6,473 nt of DNA from Oscillospiraceae bacterium (GTDB lineage Bacteria > Bacillota > Clostridia > Oscillospirales > Oscillospiraceae), in assembly GCA_020025375.1 (NCBI GenBank), contig JAHHSF010000076.1, positions 1 to 6,473 of the forward strand. The letters are read 5' to 3'. Positions 1 to 5,974 of the stretch are shown piece after piece. Below the pieces are notes generated by a model. The model had not been told where the DNA came from, made no database searches, and saw nothing but the letters and a program-made list of their open reading frames with translations. The position numbers and the translations under genes are program-made. Every line of letters begins with the position of its first letter. Within the stretch, counting starts at the first letter, position 1.

Positions 1-701
1 GTATAGAGGGGCGGAGCGGGGGGCTCTGGCAGGAAGAGAACATCAGGGGCCAACCAGTTGTAACGTGCGCTCTCAAAAGCGAAGGTAGCCCCATTGGGGC
101 TGTAATTGTGGATGAGATCCCGAAACCGGACCGAGGTGGAGCAGGAATAATACGAGCCGGTCTCCGCATCTACATAGTAAAGACGCACCGCATCCCCGGT
201 GAGGTCCTGAGCCAGGAGAAGCCTGGCGCTCAGGCCGGTGAGGCCTGTGGAGGCCGTCCCACTGTTGAGCCAGGCGGTGAGAAGGGGAAGAGAGTTTGGC
301 CCTACGAAGTCGAAATAAATCCCGGTCCGGCCCAGGGCCTGCATCCAATCCGTCCAGGTGGTGGGCTGAGGGGGGGAGGCGGAGCCGAGGGCCTCTCCCA
401 GCAGGGGACCCAGGTAGTCGAAGAGGCCGTCGGTTTCACCGTCGCTGTACTGAACGGCGTAGCGGCCGTTTTCATTCATCACCGCCATTCGCATCGGGCG
501 GTGGACACCCCCCTGGCCCAGGCTGTCGGTGATGGGAGGCGCAGCGGGAGTGGCGCTGGGCAGGAAGCCCCCCAGCAGGCCGCCGGGGCCGGGCGAACTG
601 TACCGGAGGGCACGGGCGGCCAGGGCAACGGCGGAGAGGGCAAGCAGAAGGATGAGAAGATTTTTCCCCATCTCGATGCCTCTGTGTTTCCAGTTAACCA
701 T
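1..701 (-). CDS. YycH-like membrane-anchored WalK accessory protein (partial, C-terminus off the left edge)
   Basis: About 233 residues are visible and the frame is still open at position 1, so the C-terminal part is missing. Residues 14-29 (NLLILLLALSAVALAA) form one membrane segment or signal anchor. A Pro/Gly/Ala-rich stretch follows, then a region expected to lie outside the cell. The start at 701 overlaps the end of walK by 8 bases (ATGGTTAA) and has GGAGG nine bases upstream. A second ATG at 671 has its own GAGG seven bases upstream; I prefer 701 because it keeps a short charged N-terminus before the hydrophobic run. The gene after walK in Firmicutes usually encodes YycH, which restrains the kinase through membrane contacts. 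The assignment rests mainly on position, topology and scattered aromatic-rich patterns (IYFDFVGP, LYYVDAETGSYY), so it is a family-level inference. It should be co-translated with walK. Confidence 0.6.
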   Translation of the reverse strand, partial: MVNWKHRGIEMGKNLLILLLALSAVALAARALRYSSPGPGGLLGGFLPSATPAAPPITDSLGQGGVHRPMRMAVMNENGRYAVQYSDGETDGLFDYLGPLLGEALGSASPPQPTTWTDWMQALGRTGIYFDFVGPNSLPLLTAWLNSGTASTGLTGLSARLLLAQDLTGDAVRLYYVDAETGSYYSCSTSVRFRDLIHNYSPNGATFAFESARYNWLAPDVLFLPEPPAPPLY

Positions 702-2466
702 GGCGGGGGCCCTCCACCAGAAGCTCGATGCGGATGGTCAGGCCGGGGCCTTCCTTCTCCACCAGGGAGATGGAGCCGCCGTGGCGGTCCACGATCTCCT
801 TGGCGATGGAGAGTCCCAGCCCGGTGCCTCCCGACTCCCGGGAGCGGGCCTTGTCCACCCGGTAGAACCGCTCAAAGATGCGGCTGCGGTCCTCGGGGGG
901 GATGCCGATGCCGTTGTCGTCCACCTCCATCCACACCCGGTCGGCCGTCTGTCCGGCAGTGATCCGGATGGTCCCCCCATCCGGGGTGTACTTGATGGCG
1001 TTGGAGACCACATTCATCATCACCTGGACGATGCGCTCCCGGTCGGCCACGATGGCGGGGAGCTGGTCTGGTACCTCCAGGGTGAGGGTGTGGCCGTGGC
1101 GCTGGGCTTCCAGCAACACGGCGTGATACAGGTCCCGGATGGCCTCCTCGAAGGAGAACCGGGTCAGATTCATCTCGCTCTTGCCGGAGTCGAAGCGGGA
1201 GAGGGTCAAAAGGTCCTGAACGATGTGGGTCATCCGGTCGCTCTCTCCCAAAATGACCGAGAGGAAGTTGCGCTCCATGTCGGGAGGAATGTCTCCGGCG
1301 TTGTCCGACAGGGTCTCGGCGTAGGAGCGGATGTTGGTCAGAGGGGTGCGGAGCTCATGGGAGACGTTGGCCACGAACTCCCGGCGCATCTCCTCGGTCT
1401 TTCGCTGGGTGGTCACGTCGTGGATGAGGACCAGCACGCCGCCCAGGCTCTCCTGGTCAAAGGGGGCCAGGAAAAGCTCCAGGATACGTCCGCCGGTCTG
1501 CCGCTCCCCCTCCAGATACTCGGGGGGATGGACGGCCAGGACCTCCGACAGAGCGGCTACGTCTCCAAAGAGATCCTCATACTGGTCATCGGCACCGATG
1601 GTCCGGCCCAGCATTTCCTGGGCAGCGGGGTTGGCGTGAATGACAGCACCCTCGGCGGAAAAGGCCACCACGCCGTCGGTCATGCGGAGAAAGAGGGTGT
1701 CCAGCTTGTTCCGCTCCCGCTCCGTCTCCAGAATGGTCTCCTGGAGCTGGCGGGCCATGTCGTTAAAGGTGCTGGTGAGTACGCCGATCTCGTCCTTGGC
1801 GTCTATTTCAATTTTATCGGAGAAGTCTCCCTCGGCCACCCGCCGGGCTCCGGCGGTAAGCCGTTCGATGGGGCCGATCATGGTTTTTGCCAGGAGGAAG
1901 GAGAGGAGGACCGAGATGACCAGGCCGAATACCAGGGACTGGATGATGAGGACCACCAGCTGGCCGTTCAGGTCCTGGACGGTGAGCCGGTTGTCGTAGA
2001 GGTAGATGATGTAGTTGTGCTCCCCCCGGGTAATGGGGATTGCCACGTCCATGTAGGTGGCGGTCATGTCGCTCTGGGAGCCCACCTCCCCTCGGGTGAG
2101 GGCGGTGAGGAGGTTGTGGGTCTTTTCCAGATAGGGACCTCTCTCAGGGTCGGAGCCGGCCAGATACTTGCCGGTGATACCATCCAGGATGTAGTAGTTC
2201 CGGTTCCGGCCGTCCACCCCCAACTCACCGGCGTAGGCGGTGAGGACCTTCTGCAGAGCCTCGGCCCCGTCGGTCTCCTGCTCGGTGGGGGTGGTGATGT
2301 CGTAGTAGAGGTCCTCGTTGGCAAAGACCTCCTGCATCTGACTGTAAAAGTCATTCAAATAGAAGGAGGCCACCGAGTTGATGAGGAAGGACCCAACCAC
2401 CGTCATCAGAGAAACGATGAGCAGGACCATGATTAGGACCAACTTCATGTGTAGGGAACGAAACAA
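694..2466 (-). CDS. walK: WalK-type sensor histidine kinase
   Basis: A 590-residue membrane kinase for cell-wall homeostasis, which would phosphorylate the WalR-like regulator encoded just upstream. Visible in order: a first membrane segment (residues 8-29), an extracellular sensor region (about 30-168), a second membrane segment (170-192), HAMP (about 193-245), PAS (about 252-355), HisKA with phospho-acceptor His370 in NVSHELRTPL, and HATPase_c with the N box (NVVSNAIKYTPDGG, 485-498), DDNGIGIP (516-523) and GGTGLGLSIA (546-555). All catalytic motifs are intact and the length is normal for the family. I chose the TTG start because AGGAGGT lies six bases upstream; the next ATG (2448) has no such site. 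The frame stays open upstream into walR, but no start there has a ribosome binding site. It could be a PhoR-like kinase, but the HAMP-PAS architecture and the neighbours favour WalK. Confidence 0.9.
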   Translation of the reverse strand: MFRSLHMKLVLIMVLLIVSLMTVVGSFLINSVASFYLNDFYSQMQEVFANEDLYYDITTPTEQETDGAEALQKVLTAYAGELGVDGRNRNYYILDGITGKYLAGSDPERGPYLEKTHNLLTALTRGEVGSQSDMTATYMDVAIPITRGEHNYIIYLYDNRLTVQDLNGQLVVLIIQSLVFGLVISVLLSFLLAKTMIGPIERLTAGARRVAEGDFSDKIEIDAKDEIGVLTSTFNDMARQLQETILETERERNKLDTLFLRMTDGVVAFSAEGAVIHANPAAQEMLGRTIGADDQYEDLFGDVAALSEVLAVHPPEYLEGERQTGGRILELFLAPFDQESLGGVLVLIHDVTTQRKTEEMRREFVANVSHELRTPLTNIRSYAETLSDNAGDIPPDMERNFLSVILGESDRMTHIVQDLLTLSRFDSGKSEMNLTRFSFEEAIRDLYHAVLLEAQRHGHTLTLEVPDQLPAIVADRERIVQVMMNVVSNAIKYTPDGGTIRITAGQTADRVWMEVDDNGIGIPPEDRSRIFERFYRVDKARSRESGGTGLGLSIAKEIVDRHGGSISLVEKEGPGLTIRIELLVEGPRHG

Positions 2467-2492
2467 GGGGATACCTCCTTTGTCCCCCTTTG
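2467..2492 (-). promoter_or_regulatory. Hairpin presenting the walK Shine-Dalgarno sequence in its loop
   Basis: On the transcript strand GGGGA (2487-2483) pairs with TCCCC (2471-2467). The loop CAAAGGAGGTA contains the complete AGGAGGT (2479-2473). The 3' arm of the stem ends right against the TTG start codon (2466-2464), and U-A pairs further out could draw the start codon into the stem. The strong ribosome site on a weak TTG codon, placed in a hairpin, suggests tuned translation of the kinase relative to the regulator. The pairing is directly visible; the regulatory role is inference. Confidence 0.4.
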
Positions 2493-2552
2493 ACGGGGAA
2501 CGGATGTTTTGTGGCTTCCCACCACACGGGGCCAAACGTCTTTTCTCCTGCG

Positions 2553-2583
2553 AAAAAAGCCTTTTAGAAATCCAAAGAAAAGG
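2553..2583 (-). terminator. Weak terminator or attenuator-like stem in the walR-walK gap
   Basis: On the minus strand CCTTTT (2583-2578) and AAAAGG (2565-2560) form a 6-bp stem with a 12-base loop. C and six T residues (2558-2553) follow, the layout of an intrinsic terminator. The stem is AU-rich and short, so it would be leaky at best. Its place between walR and walK suggests attenuation of the kinase message, not a true operon end. Confidence 0.3.
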
Positions 2584-2641
2584 GGCGAACATTCCGGGGC
2601 CCGGTGTTCCATAGACCGTCCCGCAGCTTGGGAATGTCCCC
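2582..2641 (-). repeat. Long GC-rich hairpin between walR and walK
   Basis: ACATTCC (2589-2595) and GGAATGT (2631-2637) form a perfect 7-bp stem. It is continued by GGGG (2582-2585) with CCCC (2638-2641) after a 3-base bulge. The 35-base interior is also self-complementary (CGGT 2602-2605 with ACCG 2615-2618). It starts about 50 bases after the walR stop codon. It might stabilise the walR 3' end after processing or be a REP-like palindrome; nothing in the sequence decides between these. Confidence 0.45.
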
Positions 2642-2692
2642 GCCTCCCCCGACGCCTTGCGGTCCCCGCTCTTCCAAGAATTGCAGGAGGGG

Positions 2693-3403
2693 TTACCCGT
2701 GGAACAGGTATCCCAATCCTCTCCGGGTGACCACGAACTTGGGCTCGGCGGGGTCGTCCTCCACCTTTTCACGGAGGCGGCGGATGGCCACGTCCACCGC
2801 CCGTACGTCTCCCACATAGCCGTCGTAGTTCCAGACGTGCTCCATGAGGGCTTCCCGGGAGTAGACCTTGTCCGGATTGGAAGCCAAGAAGGTAAGGAGC
2901 TCATACTCTCGCTGAGTCAGGTCCAGCAAAACGCCGTCCTTGGTGACGGTGAGCTTTTCCGGGTCAATGGCGATACGGCCGAAGTCCAAAAGCCCCTCGG
3001 GCTTGGGAGCGGAAGCGGCGGCCAGGGCCTCCACCATGTGACTGCGGCGGATGTTGGCCTTGACCCGGGCCAACAGCTCACGCATGGAGAATGGCTTGGT
3101 GATATAGTCGTCTGCCCCCAATTCCAGGCCCAGGACCTTGTCGGTCTCCTCCTCCCGGGCGGTGAGCATGATGACCGGGGTGGTCCTCCCCTGCTCCCGC
3201 AGGGATTTGCACACGTCGAAGCCGTTCATCTGGGGGAGCATCAGGTCCAGAAGAATGAGGTCTGGGTCCTGCTCCAGGGCAAGCTGAAGCCCGCTTTCCC
3301 CGTCGTAAGCCTCCAGAATGGAGTACCCCTCCCGGGTCAGATTGAAGTTCAGAATATCGACGATGTTCTTTTCGTCTTCTACAATGAGAATCGTATTGCT
3401 CAT
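2693..3403 (-). CDS. walR: WalR-type OmpR-family response regulator
   Basis: A 236-residue cytoplasmic DNA-binding regulator, the partner of the kinase encoded downstream; WalR controls cell-wall hydrolase and envelope genes in Firmicutes. The receiver domain (residues 3-118) shows the acidic pair in VEDE (9-11), phospho-acceptor Asp53 in LLLDLMLP, Thr81 in MLTARE and Lys103 in YITKPFS. A roughly 15-residue linker leads to an OmpR/PhoB winged-helix domain (about 138-235) with LTQREYELL, YSREALMEHVW, VDVAIRRLREK and VTRRGLGY. Start: the ATG shares ATGA with the nudF stop codon, with AGGAG five bases upstream inside nudF, so the two genes are translationally coupled. Length is normal for the family. 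A PhoP-like name is the main alternative, but the receiver sequence (FNLTREGY, IMLTAREEETDKVLGLELGADDY) and the gene order fit WalR. Confidence 0.9.
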   Translation of the reverse strand: MSNTILIVEDEKNIVDILNFNLTREGYSILEAYDGESGLQLALEQDPDLILLDLMLPQMNGFDVCKSLREQGRTTPVIMLTAREEETDKVLGLELGADDYITKPFSMRELLARVKANIRRSHMVEALAAASAPKPEGLLDFGRIAIDPEKLTVTKDGVLLDLTQREYELLTFLASNPDKVYSREALMEHVWNYDGYVGDVRAVDVAIRRLREKVEDDPAEPKFVVTRRGLGYLFHG

Positions 3404-3948
3404 GGGGTCTCCTCTCTCTGCCTCAGCAGGGCGGTCTTCAGGACCAGGGCGGCGGTCTTGGCATCGGTGATCTCTCCCCGCATGGTCTGGTCCAGCAGGG
3501 TGCGGAAGGGTATCCGGTGGATGGCGAGGAACTCGTCCTCGTCCGGGTGGCGGGTGCCGGGGCGAAGCCCGGTGGCCAGATAGAGGTGGATGACCTCGGT
3601 GGAGATGCCGGGGGAGACATAGAGATACCCCAGGTCCTCCAGCTTGTCGGGAAGCACGCCAACCTCTTCCTCCAACTCACGGAGAGCGGCGGGGCGGGGG
3701 TCCTCGCCCGGCTCCAGCTTCCCGGCAGGGACCTCCAGAAGGGTCTTCCCGATGACATAGCGGAATTGCTCCACCAGGATGACCCGGCCGTCCTCCTCCA
3801 GAGGCAGGATGGCAACGCCGCCGGGGTGGGTGATTTTTTCCCGGCCTGCCGTGCGCCCGTCGGGCAGACGGACCATGTCGGTATGTAGGTCCACGATGAC
3901 ACCGTGGAATTTCAGCTCGGAACTCAGCTTGGTCTCGGTCAGATCCAT
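3400..3948 (-). CDS. nudF: ADP-ribose pyrophosphatase, Nudix family
   Basis: A 182-residue cytoplasmic hydrolase expected to split ADP-ribose and related ADP-sugars into AMP and a sugar phosphate, using Mg2+ bound at the Nudix box. The box spans residues 76-98 and matches the consensus in full: Gly76, Glu82, Arg90-Glu91-Leu92, Glu94-Glu95, Gly97. The family lead-in is also present: REKITHPGGVAILPL (36-50), VEQFRYVIGKTLLEVPAGKL (59-78). The ATG at 3948 has AGAAGGAGG seven bases upstream. The frame stays open to 4062, but that extension contains the promoter and is not coding. First gene of the operon, it overlaps walR by 4 bases. The link to the Wal system may be simple co-expression; no mechanistic link can be seen. 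Confidence 0.88.
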   Translation of the reverse strand: MDLTETKLSSELKFHGVIVDLHTDMVRLPDGRTAGREKITHPGGVAILPLEEDGRVILVEQFRYVIGKTLLEVPAGKLEPGEDPRPAALRELEEEVGVLPDKLEDLGYLYVSPGISTEVIHLYLATGLRPGTRHPDEDEFLAIHRIPFRTLLDQTMRGEITDAKTAALVLKTALLRQREETP

Positions 3949-3999
3949 AGAACGGCCTCCTTCTGTAGGGCAAAAGGGAAACAATACCCCATTTTTATC

Positions 4000-4038
4000 A
4001 TTATAAGCGATTATATCACATCGGTGAAAATCTGACAA
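4000..4038 (-). promoter_or_regulatory. Sigma-A promoter of the nudF-walR-walK operon, with a second -10
   Basis: On the minus strand TTGTCA (4038-4033), a 17-base spacer and TATAAT (4015-4010) preceded by TG in the extended -10 position form a near-consensus promoter. A second TATAAT (4005-4000) lies ten bases downstream, with TTCACC (4028-4023) 17 bases before it, so two start points are possible. The leader to the nudF ATG is about 45-55 bases. Confidence 0.8.
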
Positions 4039-4072
4039 GGAAACAGATACCCATATCCCCAATCATTACAGC

Positions 4073-4101
4073 TATCTTTTCACCCTGGCTGTCTGTATAA
4101 T
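4073..4101 (+). promoter_or_regulatory. Probable promoter of the mecA-like gene
   Basis: A perfect TATAAT lies at 4096-4101, 35 bases before the ATG, but no good -35 box is found at 16-18 bases upstream (TATCTT at 4073-4078 is the best placed). It diverges from the nudF promoter, with about 35 bases between the two. The poor -35 suggests weak or activator-dependent expression. Confidence 0.5.
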
Positions 4102-4136
4102 GGAGACACATTTTGAGGAGGAAAAGGAGGCGGCTT

Positions 4137-4628
4137 ATGACCATCGAGCCCATCGGAAGCGCCAGTGTTGCGCTCTACATCACCCCAGCCGACCTGCGCC
4201 AGCACGGTCTGACCCCGGAGAGCATCACGCTGGAGGAGGCTCTCTCAATGGCCCGGCAGGCGTTCCAGGAGGCGGGTATCGCCACCGACGGCGCCATCGA
4301 GATCGAGGCCTTCCCCGATGTGTGCGGGGTCCTGGTCTTTGCCCGGGTCCAGCCCACGGACGAGAGCTGGTACTCCTTTGATGGACTGGAGGAGGTGCTC
4401 TCAGCGGCCCGGGCCCTGGCCGCCCCCTGGCCGGACGCCACCCTCACCCTCTGGGAGGGTCGGTATTGGCTCCGGCTTGAGGGGGGCGACCAGCGGGCCC
4501 ATTGCCTGCTCTCCGAGTTCGGCCGGCCCGAGCTCCCCTCCCCTTATTTTGACGCCCGCCTCCGGGAACATGGGAGCGTCCTGATCCCCGGTGACGCCTT
4601 CGCTGTCCTCCTGCGCCATTTCCGATAA
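4137..4628 (+). CDS. mecA: MecA-like adaptor protein (short form)
   Basis: A 163-residue cytoplasmic protein resembling the MecA/YpbH adaptors, which deliver substrates to the ClpC-ClpP protease and, in Bacillus, hold down competence through ComK. The N-terminal half (1-70) carries the family pattern: IEPIGSASVALYITPADL, then GLTPESITLEEA, then IEAFPDVCGVLVFAR. The C-terminal half (about 81-163) resembles the ClpC-binding domain: FDGLEEVLSAARAL, a GRYWLRLE strand, a LLSEFG segment, then LREHGSVLIPGDAFAVLLRHF at the end. The linker between halves is only about ten residues, making the protein clearly shorter than the roughly 218-residue Bacillus MecA. The ATG has AAAGGAGG six bases upstream; an upstream in-frame ATG (4113) has no ribosome site. 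Recognition is from remembered motif patterns, so the family is likely but the substrate is unknown. Confidence 0.72.
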   Translation: MTIEPIGSASVALYITPADLRQHGLTPESITLEEALSMARQAFQEAGIATDGAIEIEAFPDVCGVLVFARVQPTDESWYSFDGLEEVLSAARALAAPWPDATLTLWEGRYWLRLEGGDQRAHCLLSEFGRPELPSPYFDARLREHGSVLIPGDAFAVLLRHFR

Positions 4629-4778
4629 GGAAAGAGGCCATCTGAATGATGGCCGCCCGTGTGGAGCGGGCCCGGCGGAAATGTTCCGCGCCGGCAACCG
4701 CTTCAAAGTGGTATTTGACGATTCCCAGATCGACGTTGGGAAAGAACATTAAGACCGATGGACCTTGTGGTTAAACAC
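4629..4778 (+). other. Structured non-coding stretch after mecA: three adjacent hairpins
   Basis: Three hairpins sit nearly end to end. GGCCATC/GATGGCC (4636-4642 with 4648-4654) has a 5-base loop, GCCCG/CGGGC (4655-4659 with 4667-4671) has a 7-base loop, and GCGGAA/TTCCGC (4675-4680 with 4684-4689) has a 3-base ATG loop. No T-run follows, so this is not a classic terminator, although the first stem starts only seven bases after the mecA stop. A 42-codon frame (4646-4774) has a GAGG-like site but no recognisable protein character. A 23-codon frame (4681-4752) reads plausibly (RFKVVFDDSQIDVGKEH) but lacks a ribosome site. Neither is called as a gene. Confidence 0.45.
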
Positions 4779-4807
4779 TTGACAAGCATGGTATAATCTT
4801 CTATCAT
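4779..4807 (+). promoter_or_regulatory. smpB promoter
   Basis: A perfect -35 TTGACA (4779-4784), a 17-base spacer and TATCAT (4802-4807) form a good sigma-A promoter. A second, overlapping option is TATAAT (4792-4797) with an extended TGG before it but only a weak -35. The resulting leader to the smpB ATG is roughly 105-115 bases, long for a housekeeping gene. Confidence 0.75.
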
Positions 4808-4865
4808 AGCTCTGCGTGGAAAGACCTGCGAATAAAAGTCAAGCAGGAATTTCAAAATTTGAGTT

Positions 4866-4888
4866 GCCGGACGGCGACCCGGCTTTTC
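4866..4888 (+). promoter_or_regulatory. Attenuator-like hairpin in the smpB leader
   Basis: GCCGG (4866-4870) pairs with CCGGC (4879-4883) around an 8-base loop and is followed by TTTTC. The stem is short and the T-run only four long, so termination would be partial at most. It lies between the smpB promoter and its ribosome site. Confidence 0.3.
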
Positions 4889-4908
4889 TGGCCAAAGTTA
4901 TTGTCATA

Positions 4909-4921
4909 GGAGGTGTCCTCC
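4909..4921 (+). promoter_or_regulatory. Self-pairing Shine-Dalgarno hairpin of smpB
   Basis: The smpB ribosome binding site GGAGG (4909-4913) is followed after TGT by its exact complement CCTCC (4917-4921), directly before the ATG at 4922. The 5-bp stem, four of its pairs G-C, with a 3-base loop would hide the whole Shine-Dalgarno core. This could throttle smpB translation until the stem opens. The complementarity is seen directly; the effect is inferred. Confidence 0.5.
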
Positions 4922-5386
4922 ATGGGAAAGGATACCATCAAGTCGGTGGCGAACAACCGTAAGGCCTACCACGACTATTTTGTCGAGGAGAAGTTTGAGG
5001 CCGGTATCCAGCTGGCGGGCACCGAGGTGAAGTCCATCCGCCAGGGCGCAGTAAATCTGAAGGATTCCTTTGCTATCGTGAAGGACGGCGAGCTCATAGT
5101 TCACGGTATGCACATTAGCCCCTACGAAAAGGGCAACATCTTCAATAAAGATCCCATGCGCCCCCGGAAGCTCCTCATGCACAAGCGGGAGATTCTGCGG
5201 CTTTACGCCAAAATGAAGCAGGACGGCTACGCCCTGGTCCCCCTGTCCCTCTATTTGAAGGGGCCGCGGGTAAAACTGGAACTTGGCCTCTGTAAGGGCA
5301 AAAAGCTCTACGACAAGCGGGAGGATGCCGCCGCCCGGGATGCCAAGCGGGAAATGGATCGGGCCAAAAAGGACCGGTTCCGATAA
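4922..5386 (+). CDS. smpB: SsrA-binding protein SmpB
   Basis: A 154-residue RNA-binding protein that carries tmRNA to stalled ribosomes and takes the place of the codon-anticodon helix during trans-translation. Visible features: NRKAYHDYFVEEKFEAGI (12-29), the signature LAGTEVKSIRQG (31-42), the beta-barrel region with HGMHISPYEKGN (61-72), the RKLLMHKREI segment (82-91), LELGLCKGKKLYDKRE (119-134) and a basic C-terminal tail (DAAARDAKREMDRAKKDRFR) that enters the ribosomal mRNA channel. Length is typical for the family. The ATG lies seven bases after AGGAGGT; a GTG at 4913 is part of that site and is rejected. Its RNA partner ssrA lies about 620 bases downstream on the same strand, with a prolyl isomerase gene between them. 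Confidence 0.97.
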   Translation: MGKDTIKSVANNRKAYHDYFVEEKFEAGIQLAGTEVKSIRQGAVNLKDSFAIVKDGELIVHGMHISPYEKGNIFNKDPMRPRKLLMHKREILRLYAKMKQDGYALVPLSLYLKGPRVKLELGLCKGKKLYDKREDAAARDAKREMDRAKKDRFR

Positions 5387-5402
5387 AAAGGAGGATACAA
5401 CA

Positions 5403-5924
5403 ATGGCTCAGAATCCCATCGTGACCTTCGAGATGGAGGACGGCGGCATCATGCGCGCCGAGCTTTATCCCGATGTGGCCCCCAACAGTGTGAACAACTT
5501 CATCAGCCTGGTGAGGAAGGGCTTTTATAACGGCCTTATTTTCCACCGGGTCATCCCCGGCTTTATGATTCAGGGTGGTTGCCCCGACGGCACCGGCATG
5601 GGCGGCCCCGGCTACTCCATCAAGGGTGAGTTTGCCTCTAACCGCTTTGCCAACGGCCTGGCCCACGACCGGGGCGTGCTCTCCATGGCCCGGACCATGG
5701 CACCTAACTCCGCCGGCAGCCAGTTTTTTATCATGGTGGAGAAGGCGCCCCATCTGGACGGCGACTACGCCGCCTTCGGCATGGTGACTGAGGGCATGGA
5801 CGTGGCCGACAAGATTGTCTCCACACCCACCGGCTGGGGCGATAAACCCAAGACCCCCCAAGTCATGAAGTCGGTCACCGTGGATACCTTCGGCGTGGAC
5901 TATCCCGAGCCGGAAAAGGTCTGA
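5403..5924 (+). CDS. Cyclophilin-type peptidyl-prolyl cis-trans isomerase (PpiB-like)
   Basis: A 173-residue cyclophilin that speeds cis-trans turning at proline during folding. There is no signal peptide or membrane segment, so it acts in the cytoplasm. The active site is readable: FHRVIPGFMIQGG (47-59) supplies the catalytic Arg49 plus Phe54 and Gln57, LSMAR (93-97) and SAGSQFFIMV (103-112) line the proline pocket, and HLDGDYAAFGMV (117-128) has His where human cyclophilin A has Trp, a common bacterial change that lowers cyclosporin binding. The ATG at 5403 has AGGAGG eight bases upstream and lies 16 bases after the smpB stop codon, so the two genes are very likely co-transcribed. The frame is open further upstream inside smpB, but no start there has a ribosome site. 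Confidence 0.93.
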   Translation: MAQNPIVTFEMEDGGIMRAELYPDVAPNSVNNFISLVRKGFYNGLIFHRVIPGFMIQGGCPDGTGMGGPGYSIKGEFASNRFANGLAHDRGVLSMARTMAPNSAGSQFFIMVEKAPHLDGDYAAFGMVTEGMDVADKIVSTPTGWGDKPKTPQVMKSVTVDTFGVDYPEPEKV

Positions 5925-5943
5925 AATTTAGTGTGTATTGCCT

Positions 5944-5974
5944 CGCTCTCCGGCTCTTGCCGGGCCGGAGAGCG
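5944..5974 (+). terminator. Strong hairpin after the prolyl isomerase gene, without a T-run
   Basis: CGCTCTCCGG (5944-5953) and CCGGAGAGCG (5965-5974) make a perfect 10-bp stem around an 11-base loop. An inner alternative, CCGGC with GCCGG, is also possible. The following bases are ATAGCATAAAAATTCC, with no U-tract, so simple intrinsic termination is doubtful. It may be a processing or message-stabilising stem, with some transcripts running on into ssrA. Confidence 0.5.

Noticed and set aside
529..2436. 635-codon open frame on the plus strand, antisense to walK
   Set aside because: walK on the other strand has every kinase motif intact; the long opposite frame is a by-product of GC-rich codon use, shows no domain and is dominated by Gly/Val/Asp-rich sequence.
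2467..2904. N-terminal extension of walK back into walR
   Set aside because: The frame is open, but the extension would overlap the conserved end of walR and has no ribosome site; AGGAGGT fixes the start at 2466.
2657..3583. 308-codon plus-strand frame antisense to walR and nudF
   Set aside because: It mirrors the codons of two well-supported genes and has no recognisable domain.
3949..4062. N-terminal extension of the Nudix protein
   Set aside because: It would cover the TTGTCA-TATAAT promoter and lacks a ribosome site; the ATG at 3948 has AGAAGGAGG correctly spaced.
4865..4888. True terminator before smpB
   Set aside because: Only a 5-bp stem and four T residues; it lies downstream of a near-consensus promoter, so complete termination would silence smpB. 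Kept only as a possible attenuator.
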